Source: an uncultured Chitinophagaceae bacterium (GTDB lineage Bacteria; Bacteroidota; Bacteroidia; Chitinophagales; Chitinophagaceae). From it: a stretch of DNA of 37,925 bases. Position numbers and translations under genes: made by a program. The notes below the pieces were generated by a model. The model saw only the letters and a list, made by a program, of their open reading frames with translations, was not told the origin of the DNA and did no database searches. The stretch lies in the NCBI GenBank assembly GCA_937900675.1, contig CALCEA010000121.1:1-37925 (forward strand), read 5' to 3'. Below are positions 16,525-25,272 of the stretch, in pieces; within the stretch, counting starts at the first letter, position 1, and every line of letters starts with the position of its first letter.

Positions 16525-17778
16525 ATGCCGTATTTATTTACCTCAGAGAGTGTATCTGAAGGACATCCAGACAAAGTAGCGGATCAGATTTCTGACGCTT
16601 TAATTGATAACTTTTTAGCTTTCGATCCACAATCAAAAGTGGCATGTGAGACTTTAGTAACTACAGGTCAAGTAGTATTGGCTGGTGAGGTAAAGTCTAA
16701 AGCATATTTAGATGTACAAGAAATTGCAAGAGGTGTAATTAAGAAGATAGGTTACACTAAGAGTGAATACATGTTTGAAGCGAATAGCTGTGGTATCTTA
16801 TCTGCTATTCACGAGCAATCAGCTGATATCAACCAAGGTGTAGATAGAAAGAAGAAAGAAGAGCAAGGAGCAGGAGACCAAGGTATGATGTTTGGTTATG
16901 CTACCAACGAAACTGAAGATTATATGCCATTGGCTTTGGACTTAGCGCACAAGATCTTAATTGAGCTTGCTGCATTAAGAAGAGAGAACAAGGCGATCAA
17001 ATATTTAAGACCTGACGCAAAGTCTCAGGTAACTTTAGAGTACAACGATAAGAACGAGCCAGTAAGAATTGATGCGATTGTTGTATCTACACAACATGAT
17101 GATTTTGATGCAGAAGGTAAGATGTTAGCGAAGATCAAAAAAGATATCGTTGAGATCTTGATTCCAAGAGTACAAGCGAAGTACAAGAAATACGCGAAGT
17201 TATTTAACAAGGATATAAAGTATCATATCAACCCAACAGGTAAGTTTGTTATTGGTGGTCCTCACGGAGATACTGGTTTAACTGGTCGTAAGATTATTGT
17301 AGATACTTATGGTGGTAAGGGTGCACACGGTGGTGGAGCATTCTCTGGTAAGGATCCAAGTAAGGTAGACCGTTCTGCTGCATACGCAACAAGACATATT
17401 GCTAAGAACTTAGTAGCTGCTGGTGTGGCTTCTGAAGTATTGGTGCAAGTATCTTATGCAATTGGTGTAGCTAAGCCAACATCTATCAATGTAAACACAT
17501 ACGGCACTGCTAAAGTAAATTTAACAGATGGTCAAATTGGTAAGATCGTAGAAGGCATCTTCGATATGCGTCCTTACTTTATTGAGCAAAGATTAAAGTT
17601 AAGAACTCCAATGTATAGTGAAACTGCTGCTTATGGTCATATGGGTCGTAAGAACGAAGTTGTTACTAAAACATTCACTACTCCAGATGGTAAAGCAAAG
17701 ACTATGAAAGTAGAATTGTTTACTTGGGAGAAATTAGATTATGTTGCCAAAGTGAAAAAAGCTTTTGGTTTAAAATAA
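16525..17778 (+). CDS. metK: S-adenosylmethionine synthase
   Basis: The 417-residue enzyme joins ATP and methionine to make S-adenosylmethionine. The N-terminal SESVSEGHPDKVADQISDA carries the ATP-binding histidine (H14 region). The methionine-adenosyltransferase signatures GAGDQGMMFGYA (about 114-125) and GGGAFSGKDPSKVDRSAAY (about 271-289) are intact. Length is slightly above the E. coli enzyme (384), with extra residues in loops around 185-230. Its codon use is visibly more uniform than its neighbours (GGT, GTA and AAG frequent), consistent with strong expression. It has its own promoter and terminator. Confidence 0.98.
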   Translation: MPYLFTSESVSEGHPDKVADQISDALIDNFLAFDPQSKVACETLVTTGQVVLAGEVKSKAYLDVQEIARGVIKKIGYTKSEYMFEANSCGILSAIHEQSADINQGVDRKKKEEQGAGDQGMMFGYATNETEDYMPLALDLAHKILIELAALRRENKAIKYLRPDAKSQVTLEYNDKNEPVRIDAIVVSTQHDDFDAEGKMLAKIKKDIVEILIPRVQAKYKKYAKLFNKDIKYHINPTGKFVIGGPHGDTGLTGRKIIVDTYGGKGAHGGGAFSGKDPSKVDRSAAYATRHIAKNLVAAGVASEVLVQVSYAIGVAKPTSINVNTYGTAKVNLTDGQIGKIVEGIFDMRPYFIEQRLKLRTPMYSETAAYGHMGRKNEVVTKTFTTPDGKAKTMKVELFTWEKLDYVAKVKKAFGLK

Positions 17779-17796
17779 GATCGAATGCATTATATG

Positions 17797-17835
17797 AATC
17801 CCTTTCCGAAAAATCGGAGAGGGATTTTTTCTTTT
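17797..17835 (+). terminator. Terminator of metK
   Basis: A 13-position stem (17797-17809 with 17814-17826, one G-T wobble) closes an AAAA loop and runs into TTTTTTCTTTT. It isolates metK from the next gene, which begins at 17855. Confidence 0.87.
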
Positions 17836-17854
17836 ATGCCCTTATATTTTTTGT

Positions 17855-18403
17855 ATGAATAACGAAAAAAATCCTTGGATTAAAAAAGACAGTAGGGTGG
17901 TTTATGATAATCCATGGATCAATTTAACAGAGTTTGATGTCATTACTCCAGCAGGTACTGAAGGTATTTATGGTAAAGTGCATTTTAAAAATATTGCAGT
18001 CGGCGTTATTGCAATTGACGCAGATGATCATACTTATTTGGTTGGTCAATATAGATTTCCTTTGGATAGGTATAGTTGGGAAATTCCAGAAGGTGGTTGT
18101 CCAGAAGGTACAGATTGGTTAACAGCTGCTAAAAGGGAATTAAAAGAAGAGACAGGATTTGAAGCAAAAACTTGGAAAGAAATTTTAAGAATGGATGTAT
18201 CCAATTCCGTGTCTGATGAATTTGCAGTGGTATATGTTGCGCAGGATTTAATTGCGGGTGAAGCTGAGCCAGAAGACACAGAACAATTAAGTGTTCAGAA
18301 AATGCCTTTCAAACAAGCATTACAATGGGTGATGGATGGAAAAATTACAGATTCCATCTCTGTAGCAGCAATTCTTAAATGGGAACTGCTTAAAAATAAT
18401 TAG
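17855..18403 (+). CDS. NUDIX hydrolase, ADP-ribose pyrophosphatase-like
   Basis: The 182-residue protein has a NUDIX fold of the ADP-sugar pyrophosphatase type, with the preceding strand WEIPEGGCP and a NUDIX box ending in KRELKEETGFEA (about 90-101). The metal-binding REL-EE core is intact. The usual first glutamate of the box (GX5E) is replaced by threonine, a mild deviation. An N-terminal strand set (SRVVYDNPWINLTEFDV) and a downstream acidic DTEQL segment agree with this subgroup. Exact substrate is unknown. It opens an operon with rlmB 9 bases downstream. Confidence 0.88.
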   Translation: MNNEKNPWIKKDSRVVYDNPWINLTEFDVITPAGTEGIYGKVHFKNIAVGVIAIDADDHTYLVGQYRFPLDRYSWEIPEGGCPEGTDWLTAAKRELKEETGFEAKTWKEILRMDVSNSVSDEFAVVYVAQDLIAGEAEPEDTEQLSVQKMPFKQALQWVMDGKITDSISVAAILKWELLKNN

Positions 18404-18412
18404 TTTTGAGCC

Positions 18413-19210
18413 ATGCAGGAAAGAAGAAGTAAGTTTAACGGTCCTAGAAGATTTAGTCCAAGACCTCAAATGTCTGAGAGAAAATTCATCATTGGCAGAC
18501 AGCCAATTATAGAATCATTTTCTTCTGATACCAATATTGAAAAAATATTGATTCAAAAAAATGCTCAAGGTGAAGGCCTTTCAGAAATTAAAAAAGCTGC
18601 ATTAGATCATAATATTCCTATTCAATTAGTACCCATAGAAAAACTAAATGGGATGACCAAGGCGAATCATCAAGGTGTCTTGGCTTTTATTTCCATGGTG
18701 AAGTATATGGACTTGCAAGAAGTGATTGATTTTGTGGTTTCCAAAGGAGAAACACCTTTGTTTATGATGTTGGATGGGGTGACAGATGTAAGAAATATTG
18801 GTGCTATAAGTAGAAGTATACATTGTTGTGGTGCACAGGCATTGATTATTCCAGACAAAGGAGTAGGGGCATTAAATGAAGAAGCATTTAAAAGTAGTGC
18901 GGGTGCATTAGAGCATATACAAGTAATTAGGGTGAGTAGTTTATTAAAAGCAGTGGATACGCTTCATTTAAATGGCATTCAGGTATTTACAAGTGAAATG
19001 AGAGCAGATAAGAATGTACATGAGTTGGACTTAACTATTCCATCATGTGTTATTATGGGAGATGAAGGAAGAGGGGTGCAACCTTTCTTAGCAAAAGCCG
19101 CAGATTATTTCTTTAAGATACCTATGGCTACATCTTTTGATTCTTTCAATGTATCTGTAGCAGCAGGTATTATTTTGTATGAAGCTATGAAGCAAAGAAT
19201 GTTCAAATGA
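18413..19210 (+). CDS. rlmB: 23S rRNA (guanosine-2'-O-)-methyltransferase RlmB
   Basis: This 265-residue SpoU/TrmH-family methyltransferase would methylate the ribose of G2251 (E. coli numbering) in the 23S rRNA peptidyl-transferase loop. A basic, disordered N-terminus (1-22) precedes the L30e-like substrate-binding domain (FIIGRQPIIESF to about residue 95). Next comes the SPOUT domain with the knotted-fold motifs DGVTDVRNIGAISRSIHCCG (about 120-139), VIMGDEGRGV (about 215-224) and FDSFNVSVAAGIILYE (about 242-257). All three SPOUT motifs are present. Start could also be M20, but the chosen ATG leaves only 9 bases from the upstream stop. It overlaps the GSCFA gene by the ATGA type of junction. 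Confidence 0.93.
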   Translation: MQERRSKFNGPRRFSPRPQMSERKFIIGRQPIIESFSSDTNIEKILIQKNAQGEGLSEIKKAALDHNIPIQLVPIEKLNGMTKANHQGVLAFISMVKYMDLQEVIDFVVSKGETPLFMMLDGVTDVRNIGAISRSIHCCGAQALIIPDKGVGALNEEAFKSSAGALEHIQVIRVSSLLKAVDTLHLNGIQVFTSEMRADKNVHELDLTIPSCVIMGDEGRGVQPFLAKAADYFFKIPMATSFDSFNVSVAAGIILYEAMKQRMFK

Positions 19211-20214
19211 AATTCAAATTAACATTAGATGCTACTCCATCCAATTTACAAATTGGATATCAAGATAAAATGCTGTTAATAGGTTCTTGTTTTACGGAAA
19301 ACATGGGAGCTAAAATGCAGAAGCATTTATTTGTTGTTAAAGAGAATCCACATGGTATTTTATTTAATCCAGTGAGTGTTTGTAATGCATTAAAAGATTA
19401 CATGCAATGCAAGCAATACAAGCAAGAAGATGTATTTGAGTTAAATGAATTGTTCAATAGTTGGCATCATCATTCTCGTTTTTCAGATAGTACTGCATCA
19501 GCAGCATTGAATAAGATCAATACATCCATTCAAGAAACGCATCAATATTTAAAAGAAGCCAAACACTTAGTCATTACTTTAGGTTCGGCATGGTTATATT
19601 GTTTAACAGCATTGGCGGTTGGTCAACAAGGCTTAGTAGTTGCCAACAATCATAAAGCTCCAGCTAATTGGTTTGAAAAAAGATTGATGGAGGCGGCAGA
19701 ATTAAAATCTTTGCTACAATCCACTATAGAAGATTTGCAAAAATTCAATCCCCAATTGACTATTATTTTTACGGTAAGTCCAGTAAGGCATTTAAGAGAG
19801 GGACTGGTAGAGAATAATAGGAGTAAGGCTGTTTTAATCCAGGCAGTACATGATACCATTGCTGCGACAAAGGCAACATATTATTTCCCAGCATACGAAT
19901 ATGTAATTGATGATTTAAGAGATTATCGTTTTTATGCTGAGGATTTGGTACATCCCAATTATGCTGCAACCCAATATGTTTGGGAAAAATGGGTAGAAAC
20001 ATTCTATACGCTGCCAACTCAGCAAATCATGAAGCAGGTAGCTGAATTACAATTAGCTATACAACATAAGCCTTTCAATAAACAGAGTAAAGCTCATCAG
20101 TCGTTTATACAAAACGCTTTATCAAAGGCCCAAGATTTACATAAGTCTTATCCTTATTTAAATTTACAAGAGTCTATCGCCTTTTTTAGTGGCGAACTTG
20201 TAAATAATGCTTAA
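19207..20214 (+). CDS. GSCFA domain protein (SGNH-like hydrolase)
   Basis: The 335-residue protein carries the diagnostic GSCFTENMG motif (residues 26-34) from which the GSCFA domain takes its name. Conserved blocks follow in order: NPHGILFNPVSV, LVITLGSAWLY, FTVSPVRHLREG and DLVHPNYAAT. These resemble blocks I-V of SGNH/GDSL hydrolases, with S27 as candidate nucleophile and the D/H pair of DLVHPN completing a triad. No activity has been shown for the family as far as I know. No signal peptide is seen, so it is probably cytoplasmic. Its ATG overlaps the rlmB stop by 4 bases and the acylase gene follows 22 bases later. Confidence 0.9.
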   Translation: MKFKLTLDATPSNLQIGYQDKMLLIGSCFTENMGAKMQKHLFVVKENPHGILFNPVSVCNALKDYMQCKQYKQEDVFELNELFNSWHHHSRFSDSTASAALNKINTSIQETHQYLKEAKHLVITLGSAWLYCLTALAVGQQGLVVANNHKAPANWFEKRLMEAAELKSLLQSTIEDLQKFNPQLTIIFTVSPVRHLREGLVENNRSKAVLIQAVHDTIAATKATYYFPAYEYVIDDLRDYRFYAEDLVHPNYAATQYVWEKWVETFYTLPTQQIMKQVAELQLAIQHKPFNKQSKAHQSFIQNALSKAQDLHKSYPYLNLQESIAFFSGELVNNA

Positions 20215-20236
20215 TTTAGGATTCTAAATAATTGCT

Positions 20237-22717
20237 ATGCGTTTATTGCCATTTTTAGCTTCGGCTATTATAACTGTTTCATTGGTTTCTCTTTTTAATA
20301 CTCAATTACCAGTTGAAGGATCTAAGACACCCAAATTGGGTTATTTTCTTTCTCCTCAACAAGGATTTTGGAAGAATGCAGAAAAAGTGAATACTAATTT
20401 TGATGCACATGTACTTGCTAATAATTTAAAAGGCAAAGTTGATGTGTACATGGATGATCGATTAGTGCCTCATATTTATGCAGAACATGACGAAGATGCT
20501 TATTTTGTTCAAGGTTATTTGCATGCGCAATTTAGATTATGGCAAATGGATTTTCAAACAAGGGTAGCATCTGGAAGATTAAGTGAGATTGCTGGTGCAG
20601 ATAAATTATCAATTGATAAATTTTTCAGAAGATTGGGTATGGTATATGGTGCTGAGCAAACGGAGAAAATGATTAATGAAACTAATCCAGTCATGAAAGC
20701 TACAGTAGATGCATATACGGCTGGAGTAAATGCTTACTTAAAACAATTGTCTCCTGAAAATCTTCCCTTCGAATATAAATTAATGAACTATCAACCAGAA
20801 GAGTGGACTGCAAAGAAAACCTACCTCTTTTTAATGTTCATGTCTTATGATCTTACTGGTAGATCAGCTAGTGCAGATTTACAATTAACCAATACAAGAG
20901 ATTATTTAGGATACGACTTGTTTGATCAATTATACACCAATCAACAAGACTCTTTAGATCCTATTATTCCAAGAGGAACAGAATTTGCAAGTGCTACTAT
21001 ACATCCTAAGGCTCCGATGAATGCAGATTTTGCATATTTACATAAGAAAGATTCAACTGCGATGGTGGCTAATGCTACTGAAGCACCGGAAGCTCCAGAT
21101 AAAAACAATGGTAGTAATAACTGGGCCGTGTCTGGTTCAAAAACAAAATCTGGAAGACCTATTTTATGTAGTGATCCACATTTGGGTTTAAACCTTCCTT
21201 CTCTATGGTATGAAGTACAAATTACTACACCTACACATAGTACCTATGGCGCAAGCTTTCCAGGATCACCAGCGGTAATCATTGGATTTAATGATAGTTT
21301 GGCATGGGGTGTTACCAATGCGGGAAGAGATGTGTTGGATTATTATGAATTAAAATTCAAGGATAGTACACAAAATGAATATTGGTACAATGGTGCATGG
21401 AAAGCTACTACTAAGAGAACCGAAGTAATTAAAGTTAAGGATAGTGCAGATGTTGTGGAAGAGATTGCAATGACACATTGGGGTCCTGCAATGTATGATG
21501 CTCATTATCAAAATCCTCAATCCAAAGGAAGAAATCTAGCAGTAAAATGGACTGCTCATGAAGCCTCTACTGGAGTAGAAACTTTTTATAAATTAAACAG
21601 AGCAAAAAATACAGAAGATTATTTAAGTGCAATATCTCTTTGGAAATGTCCAGGTCAAAATTTTGTGATGGCTACTAAAACCGGAGACATTGCGATTAAA
21701 CAACAAGGAACTTTTGTTGCAAGATGGGATAGACAGGGAGATTTTATTATGCCTGGAGATGATTCCAGTTATGCTTGGCAGGGTTTAATTCCAATAGACG
21801 AAAATCCATTTATTAAAAATCCAGAAAGAGGTTTTGTAAGTAGCGCCAATCAAAAATCTGTGGATGCAACTTATCCATATTATTTAGGTACAGCAGCTTC
21901 TTTCCCATTGTATAGAGGGATCAGTGTAAACAAGCAATTAGCTGCTATGTCTAATATTACTGCAGAAGATATGCAAGCATTGCAAACCAATAATTATAAT
22001 GTTTTTGCTGAAATGGCAAGACCAGCTTTAATGAAGTTTGTACAAATGGAATCTTTATCTCCTGCTGCAAAATTAATGGTGAACAAAATGAATCAATGGG
22101 ATTTATACAATCACCCTTCTTCTGAAGGAATTACTATTTTTAAAGTAATCTGGGATAGTGTAGAGAATGCTGTTTGGGGAGATGAATTAGCTGGTTCACC
22201 AATACCTTTAACCAAACCAGAAGCATATGTATTAGTGGAGAAGATGTTAAAGGATAGTAATTTTTCTGTAGCAGATGATATCAATACTACAAACAAAGTA
22301 GAAACATTAAAGGAGCAGGTTTTAGTAGGTATTGAAAAAGCAACATTAAAATTATCTGAACTAGAAAAAGACAATAAATTAAGTTGGGCTGCATTTAAGG
22401 CAACAAGGGTATTACATTTAACCAAAACCAATGCATTAAGTAGATTGAATTTGCCAATTGGTGGAGGAGTAAATATTATTAATGCTACTTCTGAGAATCA
22501 TGGACCTAGTTGGAGAATGGTAGTTCATTTAACAGATGAGATTGAAGCATATGGTTTATATCCAGGAGGGCAAAGTGGTAATCCAGGTAGTCCTTATTAT
22601 GATAGTTTTGTTGATACCTGGGCAGCAGGCAAATATTATAGATTATTATTCTTACCAAAAGAAAAATTAAAAGCAAACGAGCATACTAAATGGCATATTC
22701 AATTTAGTAAAGCGTAA
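20237..22717 (+). CDS. Penicillin acylase family protein
   Basis: The 826-residue protein is an N-terminal-nucleophile hydrolase precursor. A hydrophobic segment (residues 3-20) acts as signal or anchor, so it works in the periplasm. The alpha-chain has the typical GYLHAQFRLWQMDFQTRVASG block (about 93-113) followed by LSEIAGA. Autocleavage would expose S293 in NGSNNWAVSG, the beta-chain nucleophile, and GRPILCSDPHLGLNLPSLWY follows as in characterised acylases. A C-terminal block with the family pattern GGQSGNPGSPYYDSFVDTW (about 784-802) is intact. Real substrates in Bacteroidota are unknown and may be N-acyl amino compounds, acyl-homoserine lactones or peptides rather than penicillins. Confidence 0.95.
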   Translation: MRLLPFLASAIITVSLVSLFNTQLPVEGSKTPKLGYFLSPQQGFWKNAEKVNTNFDAHVLANNLKGKVDVYMDDRLVPHIYAEHDEDAYFVQGYLHAQFRLWQMDFQTRVASGRLSEIAGADKLSIDKFFRRLGMVYGAEQTEKMINETNPVMKATVDAYTAGVNAYLKQLSPENLPFEYKLMNYQPEEWTAKKTYLFLMFMSYDLTGRSASADLQLTNTRDYLGYDLFDQLYTNQQDSLDPIIPRGTEFASATIHPKAPMNADFAYLHKKDSTAMVANATEAPEAPDKNNGSNNWAVSGSKTKSGRPILCSDPHLGLNLPSLWYEVQITTPTHSTYGASFPGSPAVIIGFNDSLAWGVTNAGRDVLDYYELKFKDSTQNEYWYNGAWKATTKRTEVIKVKDSADVVEEIAMTHWGPAMYDAHYQNPQSKGRNLAVKWTAHEASTGVETFYKLNRAKNTEDYLSAISLWKCPGQNFVMATKTGDIAIKQQGTFVARWDRQGDFIMPGDDSSYAWQGLIPIDENPFIKNPERGFVSSANQKSVDATYPYYLGTAASFPLYRGISVNKQLAAMSNITAEDMQALQTNNYNVFAEMARPALMKFVQMESLSPAAKLMVNKMNQWDLYNHPSSEGITIFKVIWDSVENAVWGDELAGSPIPLTKPEAYVLVEKMLKDSNFSVADDINTTNKVETLKEQVLVGIEKATLKLSELEKDNKLSWAAFKATRVLHLTKTNALSRLNLPIGGGVNIINATSENHGPSWRMVVHLTDEIEAYGLYPGGQSGNPGSPYYDSFVDTWAAGKYYRLLFLPKEKLKANEHTKWHIQFSKA

Positions 22718-22729
22718 AACTGATTCATT

Positions 22730-23092
22730 ATGAAAAACAATACTTTCAAAATACCTGTTTCTATATTATTATCTGCTATTGCATGTTTTGCAATTGGCTT
22801 GTATGGGGCACTTCCTTGGTGGAGTTTTATGGTGACCAATTTTTTAATTGCATTAGCCATTCCTCAGAAGCCATGGGTATCTTTTTTAACTGGAGCATTA
22901 GGCGTGGGAGCTATATGGGCAGGATTAGCAACTGGAATAGATATGGCCAACAATCATTTATTGTCAACCAAAGTGGCTAATATTTTACCCTTACATGGTT
23001 CTTATGTTTTATTGATACTAATCACAGGTATAGTTGGCTTTTTACTAGGTGGCATGTCTTCCTTGACTGCTTCTTATTTGAGGAAAGCATAA
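22730..23092 (+). CDS. Hypothetical membrane protein
   Basis: The 120-residue product has four hydrophobic segments (about 8-24, 26-44, 48-67 and 88-113) with very short loops, and a C-terminal SYLRKA tail. I recognise no family. It begins 12 bases after the acylase stop and is almost certainly the last gene of the NUDIX-rlmB-GSCFA-acylase unit. The -33 element of the trhO promoter lies inside its last codons, so the operon ends here. A membrane role near the acylase can only be guessed. Confidence 0.75.
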   Translation: MKNNTFKIPVSILLSAIACFAIGLYGALPWWSFMVTNFLIALAIPQKPWVSFLTGALGVGAIWAGLATGIDMANNHLLSTKVANILPLHGSYVLLILITGIVGFLLGGMSSLTASYLRKA

Positions 23093-23107
23093 TTTTACTT
23101 ATTTTTG
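23077..23107 (+). promoter_or_regulatory. Promoter of trhO
   Basis: TTTG (23077-23080) and TATTTTTG (23100-23107) are exactly 19 bases apart. The -33 box is inside the end of the preceding gene. The transcript would start near 23114, leaving a leader of about 37 bases. Confidence 0.75.
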
Positions 23108-23150
23108 TATTGAATTTCCCCAACATGCAATTGGGACAAAAATTTAATAT

Positions 23151-24200
23151 ATGTCATTATTACACAATCGTGTTTCCAACCAAGAGTTGAAACAGAAGTT
23201 GTACGAGGAAGATTTTCCCAGAACAACCATCAGTTTTTATCAGTATTTTCCCATTCAAGATCCACAAGCTTTTAGAGATGAATTGTACAGAGCTTTCAAT
23301 GCCATGAAAGTATTTGGTAGAATTTATGTGGCTTCAGAAGGGATCAATGCACAAATGAGTGTGCCTACAAAATACTTTGAAGTCTTTAGAGATTTTCTCT
23401 ATTCATATAAACCATTAAATGGCTTGCGATTGAATATCGCGGTGAATGATAATGGTAAAAGTTTTTGGGTATTGAAAATAAAAGTGCGTGATAAAATTGT
23501 TGCTGATGGTATAGATGATCCCAATTTTAGTATGGAAAATAAGGGGAAGTATGTGAATGCTCAACAAATGAATCAGCTATTAGATTCCCCAGATACAGTG
23601 GTGATTGATATGCGCAATCATTATGAATATGAAGTGGGCCATTTCGAAAATGCCATAGAAATTCCTTCCGATACTTTTAGAGAGCAATTGCCCATGGCTG
23701 CGGATATGATGAAAGACAAGAAGGACAAGAATATTATTATGTATTGCACTGGTGGAATTAGATGTGAAAAAGCAAGTGCATATATGTTACATCAGGGCTT
23801 TAAAAATGTATTCCATTTAGAAGGTGGTATTATTCACTACGCGAATAAAATTAAAGAAGCTGGTTTAGAAAGTAAATTCAAAGGGAAGAATTTTGTGTTT
23901 GATGATCGTTTAGGAGAAAGTATTACCGAAGATATTATTGCTAAATGTCATCAATGCGGTAAACCTGCAGACACACATACCAATTGTAAAAATGATGCCT
24001 GTCATTTATTGTTTATACAGTGTGATGATTGTGCTAAGGCATTTGATGGATGTTGTACTACTGCATGTCAAGAAGTGTATCATTTGCCCTTAGAACAACA
24101 AGAGGCATTGAGAAAAGGAGAGAAGAAAGGTTTGCAGGTGTTTAACAAGAGTAAACAAAGATTAAGACCAAGGTTGGGAGTAGATATTGAAGTGAAATAA
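23151..24200 (+). CDS. trhO: Oxygen-dependent tRNA uridine(34) hydroxylase TrhO (rhodanese-like)
   Basis: The 349-residue protein matches the YceA/TrhO family, which makes 5-hydroxyuridine at the tRNA wobble position. The N-terminal UPF0176 domain contains FGRIYVASEGINAQMSVP (about 55-72). The rhodanese domain (about 132-230) has VIDMRNHYEYEVGHF and the active-site loop MYCTGGIRCEKASAYM, with C199 and C205 both present. A cysteine-rich C-terminal segment (about 265-305; CHQCG, CDDC, DGCC) probably binds zinc. Length agrees with the family. It is transcribed alone from its own promoter and shares a bidirectional terminator with purC. Confidence 0.93.
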   Translation: MSLLHNRVSNQELKQKLYEEDFPRTTISFYQYFPIQDPQAFRDELYRAFNAMKVFGRIYVASEGINAQMSVPTKYFEVFRDFLYSYKPLNGLRLNIAVNDNGKSFWVLKIKVRDKIVADGIDDPNFSMENKGKYVNAQQMNQLLDSPDTVVIDMRNHYEYEVGHFENAIEIPSDTFREQLPMAADMMKDKKDKNIIMYCTGGIRCEKASAYMLHQGFKNVFHLEGGIIHYANKIKEAGLESKFKGKNFVFDDRLGESITEDIIAKCHQCGKPADTHTNCKNDACHLLFIQCDDCAKAFDGCCTTACQEVYHLPLEQQEALRKGEKKGLQVFNKSKQRLRPRLGVDIEVK

Positions 24201-24205
24201 GTATA

Positions 24206-24238
24206 AAAAAAGTCTCGATACAATTTCGAGACTTTTTT
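24206..24238. terminator. Bidirectional terminator between trhO and purC
   Basis: A perfect 13-base-pair stem (24206-24218 with 24226-24238) has an A-run on one side and a T-run on the other. It therefore reads as a terminator from both strands. The purC stop codon starts three bases beyond it. Confidence 0.83.
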
Positions 24239-24240
24239 AT

Positions 24241-25173
24241 TTAATCAATTCCTAATTTTTTTAAGGCTTCACAAATCAAATCAAAGGTTTGTTCATCTGT
24301 TTTTTGATCTGGTTTAAAAGGCGCTCCAATAACTTGTTCGTATAGTTCTATATATCTTTTAGAAATAGTCACAATCCATTCATCCTTCATTTCTGGAACG
24401 GTTTGCCCTTCCTTACCCATAAAATTATTTTCAATTAACCACTCTCTTACAAATTCCTTACTTAATTGCTTTTGTTTAGATTTCGTAGATTGTCTTGCTT
24501 CAAAACCTTCAGCATAAAAATATCTTGAAGAGTCAGGTGTATGAATTTCATCCATTAAATAAATGGTGTCACCAATTTTTCCGAATTCGTATTTGGTATC
24601 TACTAAAATCAATCCTCTTTGAGCAGCAATTTCTTTTCCTCTTTGAAAAAGTGCTAATGCATATTTTTCTAAAATAGCCCAATCATCAGCAGAAGCCAAT
24701 CCTTGTGCAATAATTTCTTCTTTAGAAATATCCTCATCATGTCCTTCGCTCGCTTTGGTAGAGGGAGTAATAATTGGGGTAGGAAAAAAGTCGTTTTCTT
24801 GAAGGCCCTCCGGCAAAGTAACCCCACATAAGGTTCTTCCACCGGCTTGGTAGGTTCTCCAAGCATGACCCACCAAATTGCCTCTTACCACCATTTCAAT
24901 CTTAAAAGGGGTACATTTTTTACCAATTGCAGCATTTGGGGCAGGGGTGCTTAATAGCCAATTTGGACAGATATCTTCTGTCGCTTTTAGCATATAAGCA
25001 GCTATTTGATTCAGTACCTGGCCCTTAAAGGGGATCGGTCTGGGTAGAATCACATCAAAAGCGGATATTCTATCACTTGCAATCATTACAAGTAATTCAT
25101 TATCAATGTAATATACATCTCTAACCTTACCGTGGTACTCGTTTATTTGATGGGGAAAGGACTGTTGAATCAT
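24241..25173 (-). CDS. purC: Phosphoribosylaminoimidazole-succinocarboxamide synthase (SAICAR synthetase)
   Basis: The 310-residue enzyme ligates aspartate to CAIR in purine synthesis. The N-terminal GKVRDVYYIDNELLVMIASD (about 15-34) holds the ATP-binding motif, followed by RISAFDVILPRPIPFKGQVL. The SAICAR synthetase signatures EMVVRGNLVGHAWRTYQ (about 92-108) and VDTKYEFGKIGDTIYLMDEI (about 196-215) are intact. Length fits the longer form found in yeast and Bacteroidota rather than the ~240-residue E. coli form. No other pur gene is adjacent. It is divergent from the TonB receptor gene with a 99-base gap. Confidence 0.97.
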   Translation of the reverse strand: MIQQSFPHQINEYHGKVRDVYYIDNELLVMIASDRISAFDVILPRPIPFKGQVLNQIAAYMLKATEDICPNWLLSTPAPNAAIGKKCTPFKIEMVVRGNLVGHAWRTYQAGGRTLCGVTLPEGLQENDFFPTPIITPSTKASEGHDEDISKEEIIAQGLASADDWAILEKYALALFQRGKEIAAQRGLILVDTKYEFGKIGDTIYLMDEIHTPDSSRYFYAEGFEARQSTKSKQKQLSKEFVREWLIENNFMGKEGQTVPEMKDEWIVTISKRYIELYEQVIGAPFKPDQKTDEQTFDLICEALKKLGID

Positions 25174-25272
25174 AGTGCTAAATTATAATTTTAACATTAT
25201 ATTCTATAATTTTTTCTAAAGTGGGTACAATTTGCTATTTTGTAGTACAATTCAATTTAAAAACAATTATTT

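Noticed and set aside
24495..24677. Small + strand reading frame inside purC
   Set aside because: It is antisense to a well-conserved region of purC, has no promoter and no recognisable product. Other overlapping frames antisense to sucC, the aldehyde dehydrogenase, metK and topA were dismissed for the same reason.
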